The notes beneath the pieces are model-generated. The model was not told the origin of the DNA. It was given only the letters and a program-made list of their open reading frames with translations, and ran no database searches. From Dermacentor variabilis (Eukaryota; Arthropoda; Arachnida; Ixodida; Ixodidae), in contig NC_134568.1 in NCBI RefSeq assembly GCF_050947875.1, positions 208,670,845 to 208,734,844 of the forward strand: a stretch of DNA of 64,000 bases, given 5' to 3'. The translations under genes and the position numbers were made by a program. Of the stretch, positions 46,292-57,948 are shown one piece after another (position 1 is the first letter of the stretch; every line of letters begins with the position of its first letter).

Positions 46292-46953
46292 GATACACGC
46301 GGACAAAGAACGCGTACGTGCCCGCGCCTATTTTGCGCCGTTCGTTTCCTGACGCGCAGCAGACGGGCGAATAGCACTATGTCAGCAACGCAAATGAGTT
46401 CTTTCTTTTGGTTTGCGCCCCCCCGCCAGAGGCGCTTGCTTTCAGCACAACGCTGCGGCTCGCACTTCTCGGGGCGAAGTTACAAGGCTGCCTCGATAAC
46501 GACTCTCGGTTCTCGAAAGAAGGTAGGGGCTCACGCGTCGCTCTATGATCACCAAACAGAGAGGGACGTCCACAGCGACTCTTTCCAGGGGCCGTATAGG
46601 TATAGCGAGTACGGGCGCCTACATGTCGGAAATTATTCTGACACTCTACCCGGGCGTGAAATGTTCATTTCGTGCTTGCTGGCCAGGCCTTGGCGGCGCG
46701 CCAAGCATCTCTGAAACAGGGAAATGAGCTAGTCTGGAACAGTGTTGCCAATTTAGTGGTTTGCCCTAAAATGTTTGCGGTATGTTGCGCTGCCTAGCGG
46801 GACAATTTCTTCTCTTGCTGGCAGCGGGTTCTTTAGCGGCTTTCATGTAGTGTTGGCTTCTTTTTTGGCAATACAAAGAGGGATTTTTTTTTACATTAAT
46901 GAGTGCTTTGTGTGGGGCAAAGCTGTGGCTTATTCATCACCCTAAGGACGTAA
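46292..46953. other. Intergenic sequence, no gene seen
   Basis: A 111-codon plus-strand frame at 46379 shows no motif. Nothing else recognised. Confidence 0.35.
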
Positions 46954-47265
46954 GAGAGCATTCAACGTGTTTTCAGCCAACTGATTGTGATTGAATCCAA
47001 GTTCAACAACAGATTGCCCACTCAGATGGCAAAGTCCATCCTTACTGTGCGGGCTGGTCTCCGAAGAAATGATAGGTGCGACTTCAGTTTCCCGCTGCCC
47101 GAGCATGTTGTTCGCAGGATCGGCACGATGGATGCCTACGGGGTCAACGATGGCGCGGACGTTAGACCCAGCCACGCCACCGAACAAATACGCACAGAGG
47201 GCGCGCGACCATACCAATATAAAGCAGAGGACATTTTTTCTGTAATTTTAATCACTAGCCGATAG
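46954..47265 (+). pseudogene. hAT transposase C-terminal (dimerisation) fragment
   Basis: Following a stop at 46951, the frame reads ESIQRVFSQLIVIESKFNNR and then AKSILTVRAGLRR. This resembles the hAT dimerisation segment, consensus (V/S)ERxFSxxxxIxxKxRNRL followed by LLxVR. It stays open to 47265, but the hallmark similarity ends near 47140. No upstream transposase or terminal repeats are found, so it is a fragment. Confidence 0.5.
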
Positions 47266-49068
47266 TACAACCTGTTTTCCGGCCAATGATTGCCGATCAG
47301 TGAGGAATCTTTTTTTCTTTTTTTTTTCATTTCGCAATGAGTTACCGCACTTCACTGTCACACAAGAAAGCGCTTCGTAATACTAAAAATTTATATCTAT
47401 TATCTCATTATGGACGAAAAGAAACAAACCTTTCAGTCCAGTGTAGTTTTTGTTTTTCAACTATGTTTTACCCAGGCGCAATAAAACATTTTGAACATGA
47501 TTCTGATTGTTGTCTGCATTTAGCGGGATTTTAGCGTATTTTTGGCGCTCATATCTCGGGTTTTAAAGTTTTTTTAGCTCTCGATCAGCGTTCTTTCTTT
47601 CGAATTTCTAGTTTATCTGGAAACTGAGCATCGGTTTTCCTTTCTGCACGCCTAAAGACGATCTTTGCGAGCTCTCGGGTCTTACGTCTGTCGGGCACCA
47701 TAGGTCAGAAATAATATAGTATATAAGCACGACGCATCGATGGGACTCTATATAGCGTGCGTCGAGAAATTGCCAGAATGAGGTGACGAGACGTCAAGCG
47801 TGTCAACAGGACTTTCTCTGTGCTGGAAGGCAAGACACGGCTCGCGCGATGTAGTGGAGGACGTGACTTTGAATCTCCATATATTATTAATTTATCTGTC
47901 TAGGCGCTTAGCTTCGCCGTCACAAACCTCTTTGTCACATATGTATAGCACATTTATTCACGCTTATCAGCTTCCAGTCTGACGCTGCAGATGAAGCCGC
48001 ACAGTGTCATGGTCGCGTTATACACAGTTCACAGACCTGGAGACTTCCACCTTCTTAAACATCACCAAATATCTTTTCTGGGGCGTTGGACAACAGTGCA
48101 TAGCCGATTATCTTCTGCGACAAAGAGAAATTAGAGCTGGCATTGGTATGACGCCATTCAGGCGGTTGAGTTCCTCCGGCATGTGGAGGCCACGAGGAGT
48201 GAGAACCTTGAAACGCCAATTATGAATATTGCGGAGCTGCTTAATTCAAGTGGCGGAGTCAGAAGCCGAGCCTTGTGTGTAGGATGTCATCTGATATGCC
48301 TCCAAAGCAATGAATTTCCTTCTTCCCACAAGGCCGGAGTGACCAAAGGCTGTGAACTTCTGCGGCTACGCCGCCAACAATGTGGCGTCCTTATTCCCAA
48401 CATAAACCTGCTGTGTATAAGGAGCGTCACTAAAAGGGAGACCAAAAAAGCAGCCACAAAATGCGGAAGGCTCGCTAAAGGACGCTATTGTGGGAGCACG
48501 ACTTAATATCAACAGGGGCTATATGATCCGAGCATATTCTCATCGGAGCCGAATTCAGTCAATAATTGGCGCTAAATTCGATGTTAATCAATAGTTTTAA
48601 TTGGTTAAAAAACAATACGACAAATAGATTTGATATTCGTGAAGTCGTCATTATGGCCTCAAATACCACGGGCAACCGGTGTCGTATACAAATATTTTTT
48701 TGGCTTGAGGAACTGTTGTGTTCATCGTTGCAGCGTTGGCACCTGGTTGTGCGCTCACTTTGTCGAAAGAGGGGCTCTTTCAGTGCGTCGAGCGAATAGC
48801 ACCTGCAGTCGGGCCAAGCGCACTGCTGCTGTCACGGGATCGATCGGCACCACCTGGTTTGTCATGTGTGCCTGTCGTCTTGTTTGCAGGACCCACGGCG
48901 CGACCGCGCTGCGTTTGCTGGCCAGATGAGTTACAAAGGCTGGCGCCTATTTCACTTCCAGCACGGACAGCGGACGTTCAGAGTAACTACAGCCGTGTGT
49001 AAAAGGAGGGCAATCAACCAAGTCATTCATGTTGCCTTCAACAAGCCGAGGCAAAGACCACCTCTATA
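47266..49068. other. Intergenic sequence, no gene assigned
   Basis: A 107-codon plus-strand frame at 48183-48506 has several Cys but no motif I can name. Frames at 48600-49000 overlap one another and look incidental. Confidence 0.35.
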
Positions 49069-49321
49069 CTTCGCAAAACTCGCCGCGGTGGCTTAGCGGC
49101 TATGGTATTGCGCTGCTAAGCACGAGGTCACGGGATCGAATCCAGGCCGCGACCGTATTTCGATGGGGGCGAAATGCGACAACGCCTGTGTCCCGTTCAA
49201 TGTGGGCACGTCAAAGAACTCCAGGTGGTCAAAATTAATCCGGAATCTCTAATTACGACGTGCCTCATAATCAAATCGTGGTTTTGGTACGTAAAACCCA
49301 AGAATTTAAATTCTTCGCAAA
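49069..49321 (+). mobile_element. Ruka: Ruka-type SINE with 9-bp target-site duplication
   Basis: The head GCGGTGGCTTAGCGGCTATGG and B box GGTCACGGGATCGAATCC are intact. The body has GTGGGCACGTCAAAGAAC and GTGCCTCATAATCAAATC. CTTCGCAAA flanks at 49069-49077 and 49313-49321. Moderately diverged. Confidence 0.8.
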
Positions 49322-50184
49322 GAGCAGTCGCTCAGTCTGTATTAGCCACAAGAACGGCCTACAGGGGCGCTGCGAGCCCCGCTCGCGTGACGTCAGGGCA
49401 CAGACTCGCGCTTGTTGTCTGCTGCAGTTCGGGCAGTGTCCGGCTGCCTTCTGCAGTGTTTCCGTTTGTTCGCTGTCGTTCCCTATGCTTGTAGACTTAT
49501 GACGGTCGTCTGAAATACATTTTGACGACGTCTTCTTTCGCGAAAATTTATTCAAAGAGCTTATTTCCTAGGCTCCACTATATTTCTCAAAGGTAACGCT
49601 ACAGTGCCAGCAGAAGGAGCTCAGACCAGCCCACTGCGGGTTTTTCATGCGCGGATCTACACTTTGCAGCGGTAGCTAACGCGAATACTAAAAGCATAAA
49701 CGCAAAAACCTAGCACATAAGAATCCAGTTAGGATGTCGTACCTGACGTGATGCAACGAGCATCTCAGAAACGCTGGCGATATATGACTTCTACAACATT
49801 CAACGTCACTTTAACCCGCTAAATTATGTTTGTTTACTACGAGTGGTTCATGTTATAATAACTAATTTTTGAATTTCTTCACAGTACCGCTCGGCAGTAT
49901 ATCGAACATTATACCGTATGCTGATTTATCGCGTCATTGTTGTTCTCGTTTATCAAAAGCAGCAGTGCAGTTTAGATGCTACCAGCACCACTTGCTTCGT
50001 TAACTTAAATTAGGCCGTTCTTCACCGGTTAATTTTAAGTGGCGGTAATTTTATGTAACGCTAATTGAGGCGCACAGCTGTTTGCAGCATACGGGACAGA
50101 ATGTACCAGCATTTATTCCTGTTCCGGGCTACACGTTCAACTAACTTGAGCAATTTACTGGTGCTTGTTGCTTGAGGAACAGAC

Positions 50185-50379
50185 ATGACGAATCTGTTTG
50201 ACGAACTGACGCAGGCGGATCGGCCCAAATTTCTGAGTGAAATATGCCTTTTGGACCGTTTGGCTGCAGCCAGAAAGAAGCCGAAGCCTCATTTATTAGT
50301 GGTATGGGACATATTGGGGAGGGGGGGGGATATATCATTATTCCGCGGTGGAGGTCGAAATTCAAGTGAATTCATGTGA
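50185..50379 (+). CDS. Possible first exon, unrecognised protein
   Basis: The frame begins MTNLFDELTQADRPKFLSEI and continues with CLLDRLAAARKKPKPHLLV. Composition and codon choice look protein-like and amphipathic up to about residue 40, then degrade into a G-rich low-complexity stretch, as if an exon ended near 50300. I see no firm donor and no downstream exon. The antisense frame is equally open, so this is weak. Confidence 0.2.
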   Translation: MTNLFDELTQADRPKFLSEICLLDRLAAARKKPKPHLLVVWDILGRGGDISLFRGGGRNSSEFM

Positions 50380-52749
50380 GGCTTAATTGTGGTGTCTTCC
50401 TTATGGGGCGGGTATGCGAAGTTTTCTTTGATACACTGACAAAGCGAATAGTTCTCAGTTTTTTATAATAAAACAACGAAGCTTCGAGACATGGTGACGC
50501 AGAAGGTGTTTGAATTTTCATTTTCAAGGCAGCCTATGCTGCGCTGTAGTGTCTCGAGTATGCTTTCGGCATTGCGATTGGCGCTGTAAAAACTGCATCA
50601 GGGTTTCAATTTGAAGCTGTTGTGAATTCACATGGTTTCGTGAACAATGCGTGCCTCGGCAGTACGACAGTCGGTTGCTTTCGTTGCGTGAGGGGCATGC
50701 CATATTGTCGATTAAGGCTACTGAGGGCCACTAGGAAGGTCACTATGATACAATATACATAGCGCCAGTTGATTGGCCTTCGATCTTAATCGGAAAACTT
50801 TCCTTTCATGCGATTGCTGTAATGGTATTCGTTAAGGGTTTACAGCAGCCGCCGTCGTGTAAACAGCACTGAGCAATGCGTTTTCTGGGTGCCTGTTTCA
50901 GAGAACGGTGAAAGTATAGTAGCAGAATTTTTCATACAAAACGCGCCCAACTGTTCCTTTTACTAGAGTAATAACAATCATGATGAAATCTTCGCTGGGC
51001 AGTGTCCTTCTAACACGGATTTGTAATGTCAACACCAAAACCATGATTTTTTCCTCCATGTAAAATGCATTGTCCCTCGTAGCTATGCGCTAAGTGAATG
51101 TTTAGTGTGCAGCCAAGCATCATATAGACCTTCGCGTGCTGAATTTGCAGATATTCGTGTTACGCAAAATTCACGTAATGACACGGCGCATATATGCAAA
51201 ACCACTAGACCGCTTTAGCGCTACGTAACTTGCGATATCTAAGCCGCAAGGTTTCTCGACTCACGCGGTTTTGATGAAGAAACTGCGACTCAGGCATGGC
51301 AGCATAAAGAAGCCGACGTGTCCTTCAGCAAGTACGGCTCGAGCCGCTCATACCCCATGCATGCACGAAAGGAACGAGCGCGCGCCGCAGCCGAGCGAGC
51401 CGGAGCAAGTGGCGTCCTGGCCGTTACGACGTCACTTGCAAGAGGGCGCCACTCCAACTACTCGCTGCTAATTTCTCTGTCGCCTGTTTAGTCAATCGTG
51501 TGGATGTGTCCGCGAGCCGTACAAAGTGCAGCCCACTCCTCACGTGACTGATAGCATTGGTCCTTGCCGCTTGGATGCACAAGTATCAGGGGTCTCCGGT
51601 AGTTAGTACAAGAGGACTCGAAAGGCGGGGCTCTAGCTCTATAAGCTGTGTACGTTAGCTTCTGTGAGCTCGCATAGGAACAACAATCTGCTAATCGGCG
51701 TAACCTCGTAACACGTGCTTTAACGTGCGAGGAGAAACTTCATGAGGGACCTGACCAATGAAGGTTGCGAACGGAAGCAGACGACGCCCTGCCTCCTTAT
51801 TCGTTACAGTCATCTGCATTCGTTCCTCTATTCATGTGAGAACATACACGACTGCGTGCACGTCCTTGAGGTCAAGATCTTAGCGAGGCCACCGCCATTT
51901 TGGAAAGCACAAACACGCTGTAAAGAAGCAATAAGATGGTGTTGCTCTTTGTTTGTGACGTATGCACATCTTGTGCTGTGCACGTGAAGAGCTGCGCGCT
52001 CTACAGCTCTTCATTCAAAAGCACTCAGCAGAAGATTCCACTTTTGTTGTTTAAGGTTCCATTCTGCAAACCTTTATTATGAAAACATATCAGTCGTTTA
52101 TATAGATCGGAATTGAGCGCAACCCAGCTCGCGCCGAGTATGGAAAGCCTTTGACATTGTAAATGGGATACTAGTCCAGTGCGTGATGCTGCGACAGCAC
52201 TCCGATTTCTCTTGACTATCCTGTTTCGCTACACTTTCATACGCCGAGAAATTCTGAGTCACTACGCACATCCCTTAACACCGAAACACCCATGATACCA
52301 CCCAGGCAGCAGTGAATGGATTGACGGAGAAACATTTCATGACCAGAACAGGCATGTATGCCGTCGACGACTGATGATCTAGATGCGTCATAAATTTCTC
52401 CAAGAAGATTCCGATAAAGACTTATTTATTTGTAGTACCGTCAAGTAAAGCATCACCGTATGAATCAAAACTAACACACTTTGCTTCATAACTCTATCGG
52501 TATTCTAGCGAATGCTAGTCGTTGGTTCAGCTCCGCTCACGTACTACACGCGCATTTTTGTGAATAACATGTATCGACGAATAAGGGGAGAGAAAGCCTG
52601 CACAGCCACTATAGGTTGCTGCGATGAACAGAGAATGATGATTTGGCGGGGTATAATTTCTGACGGCGTTATTTTAGAGTGAAATAGAATGTGGCGATCT
52701 TTAGAGCATAGGCATCACCTAGGAGTTTTTATCACGTGTGATAAACAGT
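50380..52749. other. Intergenic sequence, no gene seen
   Basis: No domain-bearing frame, SINE or hairpin is recognised. The right end is the 3' flank of the second glycine-rich gene. Confidence 0.4.
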
Positions 52750-52777
52750 TTTATTAGGGCTGCGAATGCGTTTTATT
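52750..52777 (-). terminator. Candidate polyadenylation signals of the second glycine-rich gene
   Basis: AATAAA occurs on the minus strand at 52777-52772 and 52755-52750, about 70 and 90 bases beyond the stop codon at 52845. A short 3' UTR of about 100 bases is implied. Confidence 0.5.
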
Positions 52778-52844
52778 TTGATGCAAAATGAGTTTAGGAC
52801 GATGTCATGTACAAGGAGTTCATAGAACCTACCTATAGTGTTCG

Positions 52845-55800
52845 CTAATGATGAAGCCGCTTGATCTTTTTGGAGTACTCTACACCCAGTCCCAAAATTG
52901 GAATCCTTATGCCTAGCCCAACACCGAAACCTTGGACATTGTTGTGGGGATGGCCATACACAAAACCGTTGCCAAGATTCTTCACCGAATGGCTGACGGA
53001 TACGTCGGGCCCAAAGTGGTGATTGAGCTTGAAGACTGGGTAGTTGACGGCCTTTGCTGTGGGCATACTGTCCATGAACTTGTAATAATGGTACGGGTCC
53101 TGCAAGGCCTCCTCCTTGGCAAATTCTCCCTTTTCCACAGCCACCGATACGGGAACAGGCAAAGCGGCGACGACACCCGCTGCTCCACCACCGTGGCCGA
53201 CACCTCCGTTAAAAGCAGCGCCTTCGGCATTGAGACCCAAACTCACAGTACCAAGACTTGCGCCTGCACCAAGATCTCCGACGCCAGAAAGGCCGAGACC
53301 TGGGAGGCCAGCTCCAGCGTCATTCAGACTCACAGCGCCTGAGCCTAGGTGTCCTAGGCCAGCGGTGCCTGCTGCAACAGCTGGCAGGAAAACAACGCCT
53401 TGTCCAAGTTCATCAGACATCCGCGTGGTCGCTTGAAGTGCTGTAAATCGGGCAAGGCGTATTATTTGCGCTTGCCTGAGCTTTATCTCTGCTTCTGTGA
53501 GCCCACTAACGTCACCGCTTACGTCATCTTTAGCGTCGTTCTCACTCTTGCCTCCCTTGCTGCCCTTTTTTCCAGAGTTATCGAAGCTGCGGCCTTTTCG
53601 ACCACTGCCGCTTTGTCCCTTGTTTCCACCACCACCACCGCCAGACGTACCAAATGCAGCACCTTTTCCATTCGTACCACTACTCGGAAGGTAATTCCCT
53701 CCAAGCCCTCCGTATTGGTATGATAGCATAGCAGATCCTCGGTAGCCAGCATCTCCACCTCCTCTGACATGTTGACCACCGTAGCCACCACTAAGACCTT
53801 CGGCTCCTCCTTCATCCGAATATCCACCAGGCCCGGCGTATCCTCCTCCGCCTCCTCCACCTCCTCCGGTATATCCACCAGAACTGCCGTAGCCGCCACC
53901 AAGGCCTCCACCTCCTGCTCCTCCACCTCCGGCATATCCACCAGAACCGCCGTAGCCGCCACTAAGACCTCCGCCTCCTGCTCCTCCACCGCCTCCGGTG
54001 TATCCACCAGAACCGCCGTAGCCGCCACTAAGACCTCCTCCTCCTCCTCTTCCTCCGGCGTATCCACCAGAACCGCCGTAGCCGCCACCAAGACCTCCAC
54101 CTCCTCCGGCATATCCACCAGACCCACCGTAATCCCCACCAAGGCCTCCTCCTCCTCCGCCGTATACACCAGAACCGCCGTAGCCACCGCCAAGACCTCC
54201 ACTTCCGCCTCCTCCACTTCCTCCGGTATATCCACCAGAACCGCCGAAGCCACTGCCAAGGCTTCCACCTCCTCGATCTCCTCCGCTTCCTCCAGCGTAT
54301 GCACCAGGCCCATAGCTACCACCAAGATTTCCTCCTCCACTGGCATATCCGTCAGTTGTACTGAAGCTGCCACTTGCACCTGCATTGGATGCTTGGCCTC
54401 CGTACCCCTGTCCGAATCCTCCATTTCCGCCATTATATCCACCTTGGCGACCAAAGCCGCCAGCTCCACCTTTCGCACGTAGACCTCCGTAGCCTCCTGT
54501 TAAAGCTCCGCGCTCTCCAGCGTAGCCACGAAGTCCTCCGTAGCCTCCTCCTTGCCCGCCGCCTTCGTTAGCAAGACCGCTGGTGCCGCTGTAACCACCA
54601 CCTCCACCTACTCTGTATTCTTGGCCACCATACGCACCTCCTTGACCTCCGTCCCTCTGTCCACCCGCTGCACTACCTTTACTGTCAATTCCGCCATAGC
54701 CGCCGTTTCCACTAGCGGAACCACCGTTCACTCCTCCTCTGGAGTCGAGTCCATTGACTCCATTTCCACCAGCAAATGCATGCAATCCTCCTGAGGGTCC
54801 TCCAGCTCCAAAAGACATGCCTTGTTCTTCAAGGCCACCAAAACCGCCCATACCGCCCATACCTCCAAGTCCAAGTAAACCATTTCCACTGTATCCACTT
54901 TGTCCAAGTCTCTGACTAGCGAAACCACCAAGTTCACCCCCATGTCCACCAATTCCACCAGCACCAAGCTGCGCGCCATGCTCGCCTCCGAGTCCACCTT
55001 GGCCAATACTGCTTCGATGGCCGCCTAGACCACCAAAACCATCGAAGCCACCAGCGCCGCCCAAGCCACCGAGAAAGCCCAAGCCACCGTGGCTGCCGAG
55101 CCCACCTAGGCCTCCGAACCCAAAGGGTCCTTCGTGGCTAGCAGCACTGTCGAGCCCGCTGGTGCCACCAGGCCCAGCGTGACCAGGTCCGCCTTGTTCC
55201 ATGCCGATGTCGAGACGTAGACCCTGTCCTGGTCCACCTGGGCCATCAAAGCCACCATAGTCGCCGCTGGGTCCTGCCTCGGGCTCTCCGTAGCCTCTTT
55301 TATCGAGAACGCTAGGAGGGATATCGGCCACAGGGCCACCCGGGCCTGCGCCGCCATAGGGACCGCCATGTGGTCCTAACTCTCCCATTGGACCTGGGCC
55401 TCCAGCTCCTCCCATGGCTCCGAATTGCATGTCCAGTCCTCCCATTCCATCCAGTCCTTGGGGCACGTCAGGCAGCCCTCCATGAATGTCGCCAGCGTTG
55501 ACGCCACTACAGATGATGACCAGTACAAGGCCAGAAACCTGCACGTAAAAATTGTATTGAAGACAAGAATGGACTCGGCGAGCTTGAGCTGCTTGTATGT
55601 CTACTATTTTAACCGCGTGCACCCTCGCTTCGTTTGGCTGATGCTTTCTTTCTAATCTTCTGTTATGGTAAAAGGATAATAACTATCGTGTTATTCATCC
55701 GTGCCAACTTATGACAGAACAGTATTTTAAGTAACCTGCATCACACATAACGTAATTGGCACGAGGTTCCTGCGTCTTACTTGCTTATGACAAAATTTAG

Positions 55801-57890
55801 TGTATATGTTTTGAAGTTTCTTGAAACATGTGGAAACGGGGGGGAGGGGGGGGTGTTAGTATAACTTTGAAAAAGAGAAAACATTGAAAAAGAGAAATAC
55901 TAGCGAAGAAAAGAAATCGCGCTGCATCTGTCAGTACAAAACTGAACCGCTCGACGCTATGGGCACAAAAGGTGTTCGAACAGTGCTTGAACAAAAATCT
56001 GCTAAATAATTAGTGTTTTAGCAAAGATGAACCGCCCCGTAATGGCATGAAAGTTAATTCATGCAAAAAAAGGCAAAATCGTTCGACAACGTAACATTTT
56101 GTTTAAGAACTGTCTAAAGACTCGAGAAAATGCGCTATAGCAATGTAATTCATTTAACTTCGTAATTTACTTCCAAGTGGGCACAGCCTTGTACTCGAAA
56201 TGTAACCTCAATGACTAAGATCGGCGGCGAAAGTCCTAAGGAAAAGTGGCAACCCGTGAGCGGGACCTTCCCCAATTTACTTAGATATTGGAGATATTTC
56301 CAATTCTTATGCAAATTTGGCCAATAGTTTATTTCGTTCCCAACTTACATTTACTGACCACTAAGCCGAGGTAGGGCACTTGCGCCGAATTTTGCGTAAT
56401 TACAATTTGCCTTGCTTGCTCCTGGCTCACGAAACCACAAACATTGCTATCGCGACCACTGAACGCCGGTAAATTCAAATTATGTCAGGATTTTGTTCGC
56501 TCGATTATATTCCTTTCCTATCCACGACCAGCCGCTCCCGGCGTGGGCGAAGTGCTGCTCGGGCCACTGATGAAGAACGAAAGCGAGTAGCATCGGAATA
56601 GGATCGTGAAGTTTTCTCGGTCACGGTGTTTAACATCCCCAAAAAATGCACAGTGGGTCATGAGAGACGTCGTAGTGGGGGGCTCCGGACCTATTTTGAC
56701 CACCTGGTGTTCTTTCATGTGCACATAAATTCAAGTAAGCGGGCATTAATCATTCTGCCGCCGACAGAACGCGGCCGCCGCGGTCGGGCATCGAACCCGG
56801 GTCCTTGGCAGCAAAACACCTCAACCACTAAGCCACAGCGGCAGGTGCGGGATTCCAACGCCATTTCGCACGTGAATATTTACGTGAAGAATCAGTGCAA
56901 GTGTTTGAGACCAGTGCCCTTTCCATCGAAATATTTTCTAACAATATACTACCATGAACCTACATGTGACTGCGACATACACTATGACAAAATGGCCACC
57001 GCGCAGTTGGCCATATTGCGCAGGGAATATGAAATGTGTAGCTCCATTCATTTCTCCATTGCGGAAAAACATTTTCGAGTACGCGTGATTTAAAGAGAGA
57101 TTTTCCAAACACCGCTTTCATGTTGATACGTGTAATTGCAGTGGCTTTGATAATGTTAGAAGAGAGTAAATATGAATACCTGCTTCTTGGACGCGATTTA
57201 CATAGGTTATGCGCAAGCCGAGTATGAATAAAATGGAGTGAGGTCATCTTCGTACTCAGCTGTCGTAATAACCTGTGTAAGCCGTAATTTTTTGTACGAG
57301 AGAAGCTCAAATTTTAGAACTAAGTGAGGGGGATATTAAATAACGCTCACTACATATTGAAAATTGACTTCCCAGGGTTCCAAACCCTACTCTTGCATTT
57401 CAGCATACGAATGCGTCTGCGTACACGGGAAAACATTGTAACTGGGATGAACAAAACAGAGTCCGTAAGGCGTTAGCTGACGCGGTACGCACGCGCGGTC
57501 TCTTAAGCACGTTGAACATAGGCGTAGAAGACATTCGGATTTGGGGGGGGGGGGGGGGCATCAGCAAAGGACGAACGTAGCAGCGGCGAGCGAAAGCCTG
57601 AGTATCCAGAAGTCACGCAGAGGTTGCCTTCTCACGCAATAGACACGTACTCGAACGCCGCGTCCGGAAACGAGGCTGAAGTCGAAGTGGGGCGGCCTTG
57701 ACAAAGGCCTCTGTCCACGCCGCCCCGCTTGTCTGTTCAGCCCGTCGTTCCCGAGCGCGCGCTCTGCCGCGCACGGACTAAGCCGCGGAGGAGTCCGGGG
57801 CACCATCTTCGCGTCGGGCCGTCGCGCAGTGTCCGAAGGGAGCAGGCAGAATCCAGAAGCACTTACGAGTTGACGCATGGTGGTGCTCAT
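52845..57890 (-). CDS. Large secreted glycine-rich repeat protein (tick cement/cuticle type), two exons
   Basis: Exon 1 (57890-57867) codes MSTTMRQL and ends at donor GTAAGT. The acceptor TTTTACGTGCAG precedes 55538, and exon 2 runs to 52845. From the second Met the protein starts MRQLVSGLVLVIICSGVNA, a good signal peptide formed only after splicing; total length is 901 aa (905 from the first Met). Residues 20-430 are Gly-rich with Leu, Pro and Gln. Residues about 431-576 are tandem LGGGYGGSGGY-type units separated by Gly runs. A basic patch GRKGRS (650-655) and an acidic linker follow. The C-terminal 90 residues are less Gly-rich and carry PYHYYKFMDSMPTAKAVNYP and a His-rich GHPHNNVQGFG. Such Tyr-Gly repeats suit cross-linked extracellular matrix. 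The role in cement or cuticle is inferred. The intron is 2.33 kb and holds a Ruka SINE. Confidence 0.75.
55539..57866 (-). other. Intron of the second glycine-rich gene
   Basis: 2328 bp with GT...AG ends, phase 0. It contains a Ruka-type SINE (56625-56848) and a G run of about 16 (57543-57559). No other exon candidate with open coding sequence was found inside it. Confidence 0.65.
56625..56848 (-). mobile_element. Ruka: Ruka-type SINE in the intron
   Basis: The minus-strand head at the right end has CTGTGGCTTAGTGGTTGAGG and B box GGACCCGGGTTCGATGCC. The body has GTGCACATGAAAGAACACC and the CCACTACGACG section. It lies in the same orientation as the host gene. Moderately diverged. Confidence 0.75.
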
Positions 57891-57940
57891 TGCTCGCGAG
57901 CATTTGTTTATCCACTGTGGCGGCATTTCTCGCCGGCCTC

Positions 57941-57948
57941 CTTTTATA
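57941..57948 (-). promoter_or_regulatory. TATA box of the second glycine-rich gene
   Basis: The minus strand reads CATATAAAAGGAGG, 51 bases upstream of the first ATG (57890). A start site about 30 bases downstream gives a 5' UTR of 20-30 bases. An out-of-frame ATG at 57903-57901 would lie very close to the cap and may be skipped. Confidence 0.65.

Noticed and set aside
53519..54482. Two long alternate-frame open frames (319 and 237 codons) over the Gly-Tyr repeats
   Set aside because: They are frame shadows of the repetitive Gly-rich exon; composition follows the repeat unit and they have no start context or domain.
55539..55622. N-terminal extension of the second glycine-rich frame starting at 55622
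   Set aside because: The 28 extra codons lack a signal peptide, end exactly at a pyrimidine-rich tract plus CAG acceptor, and are better explained as intron.
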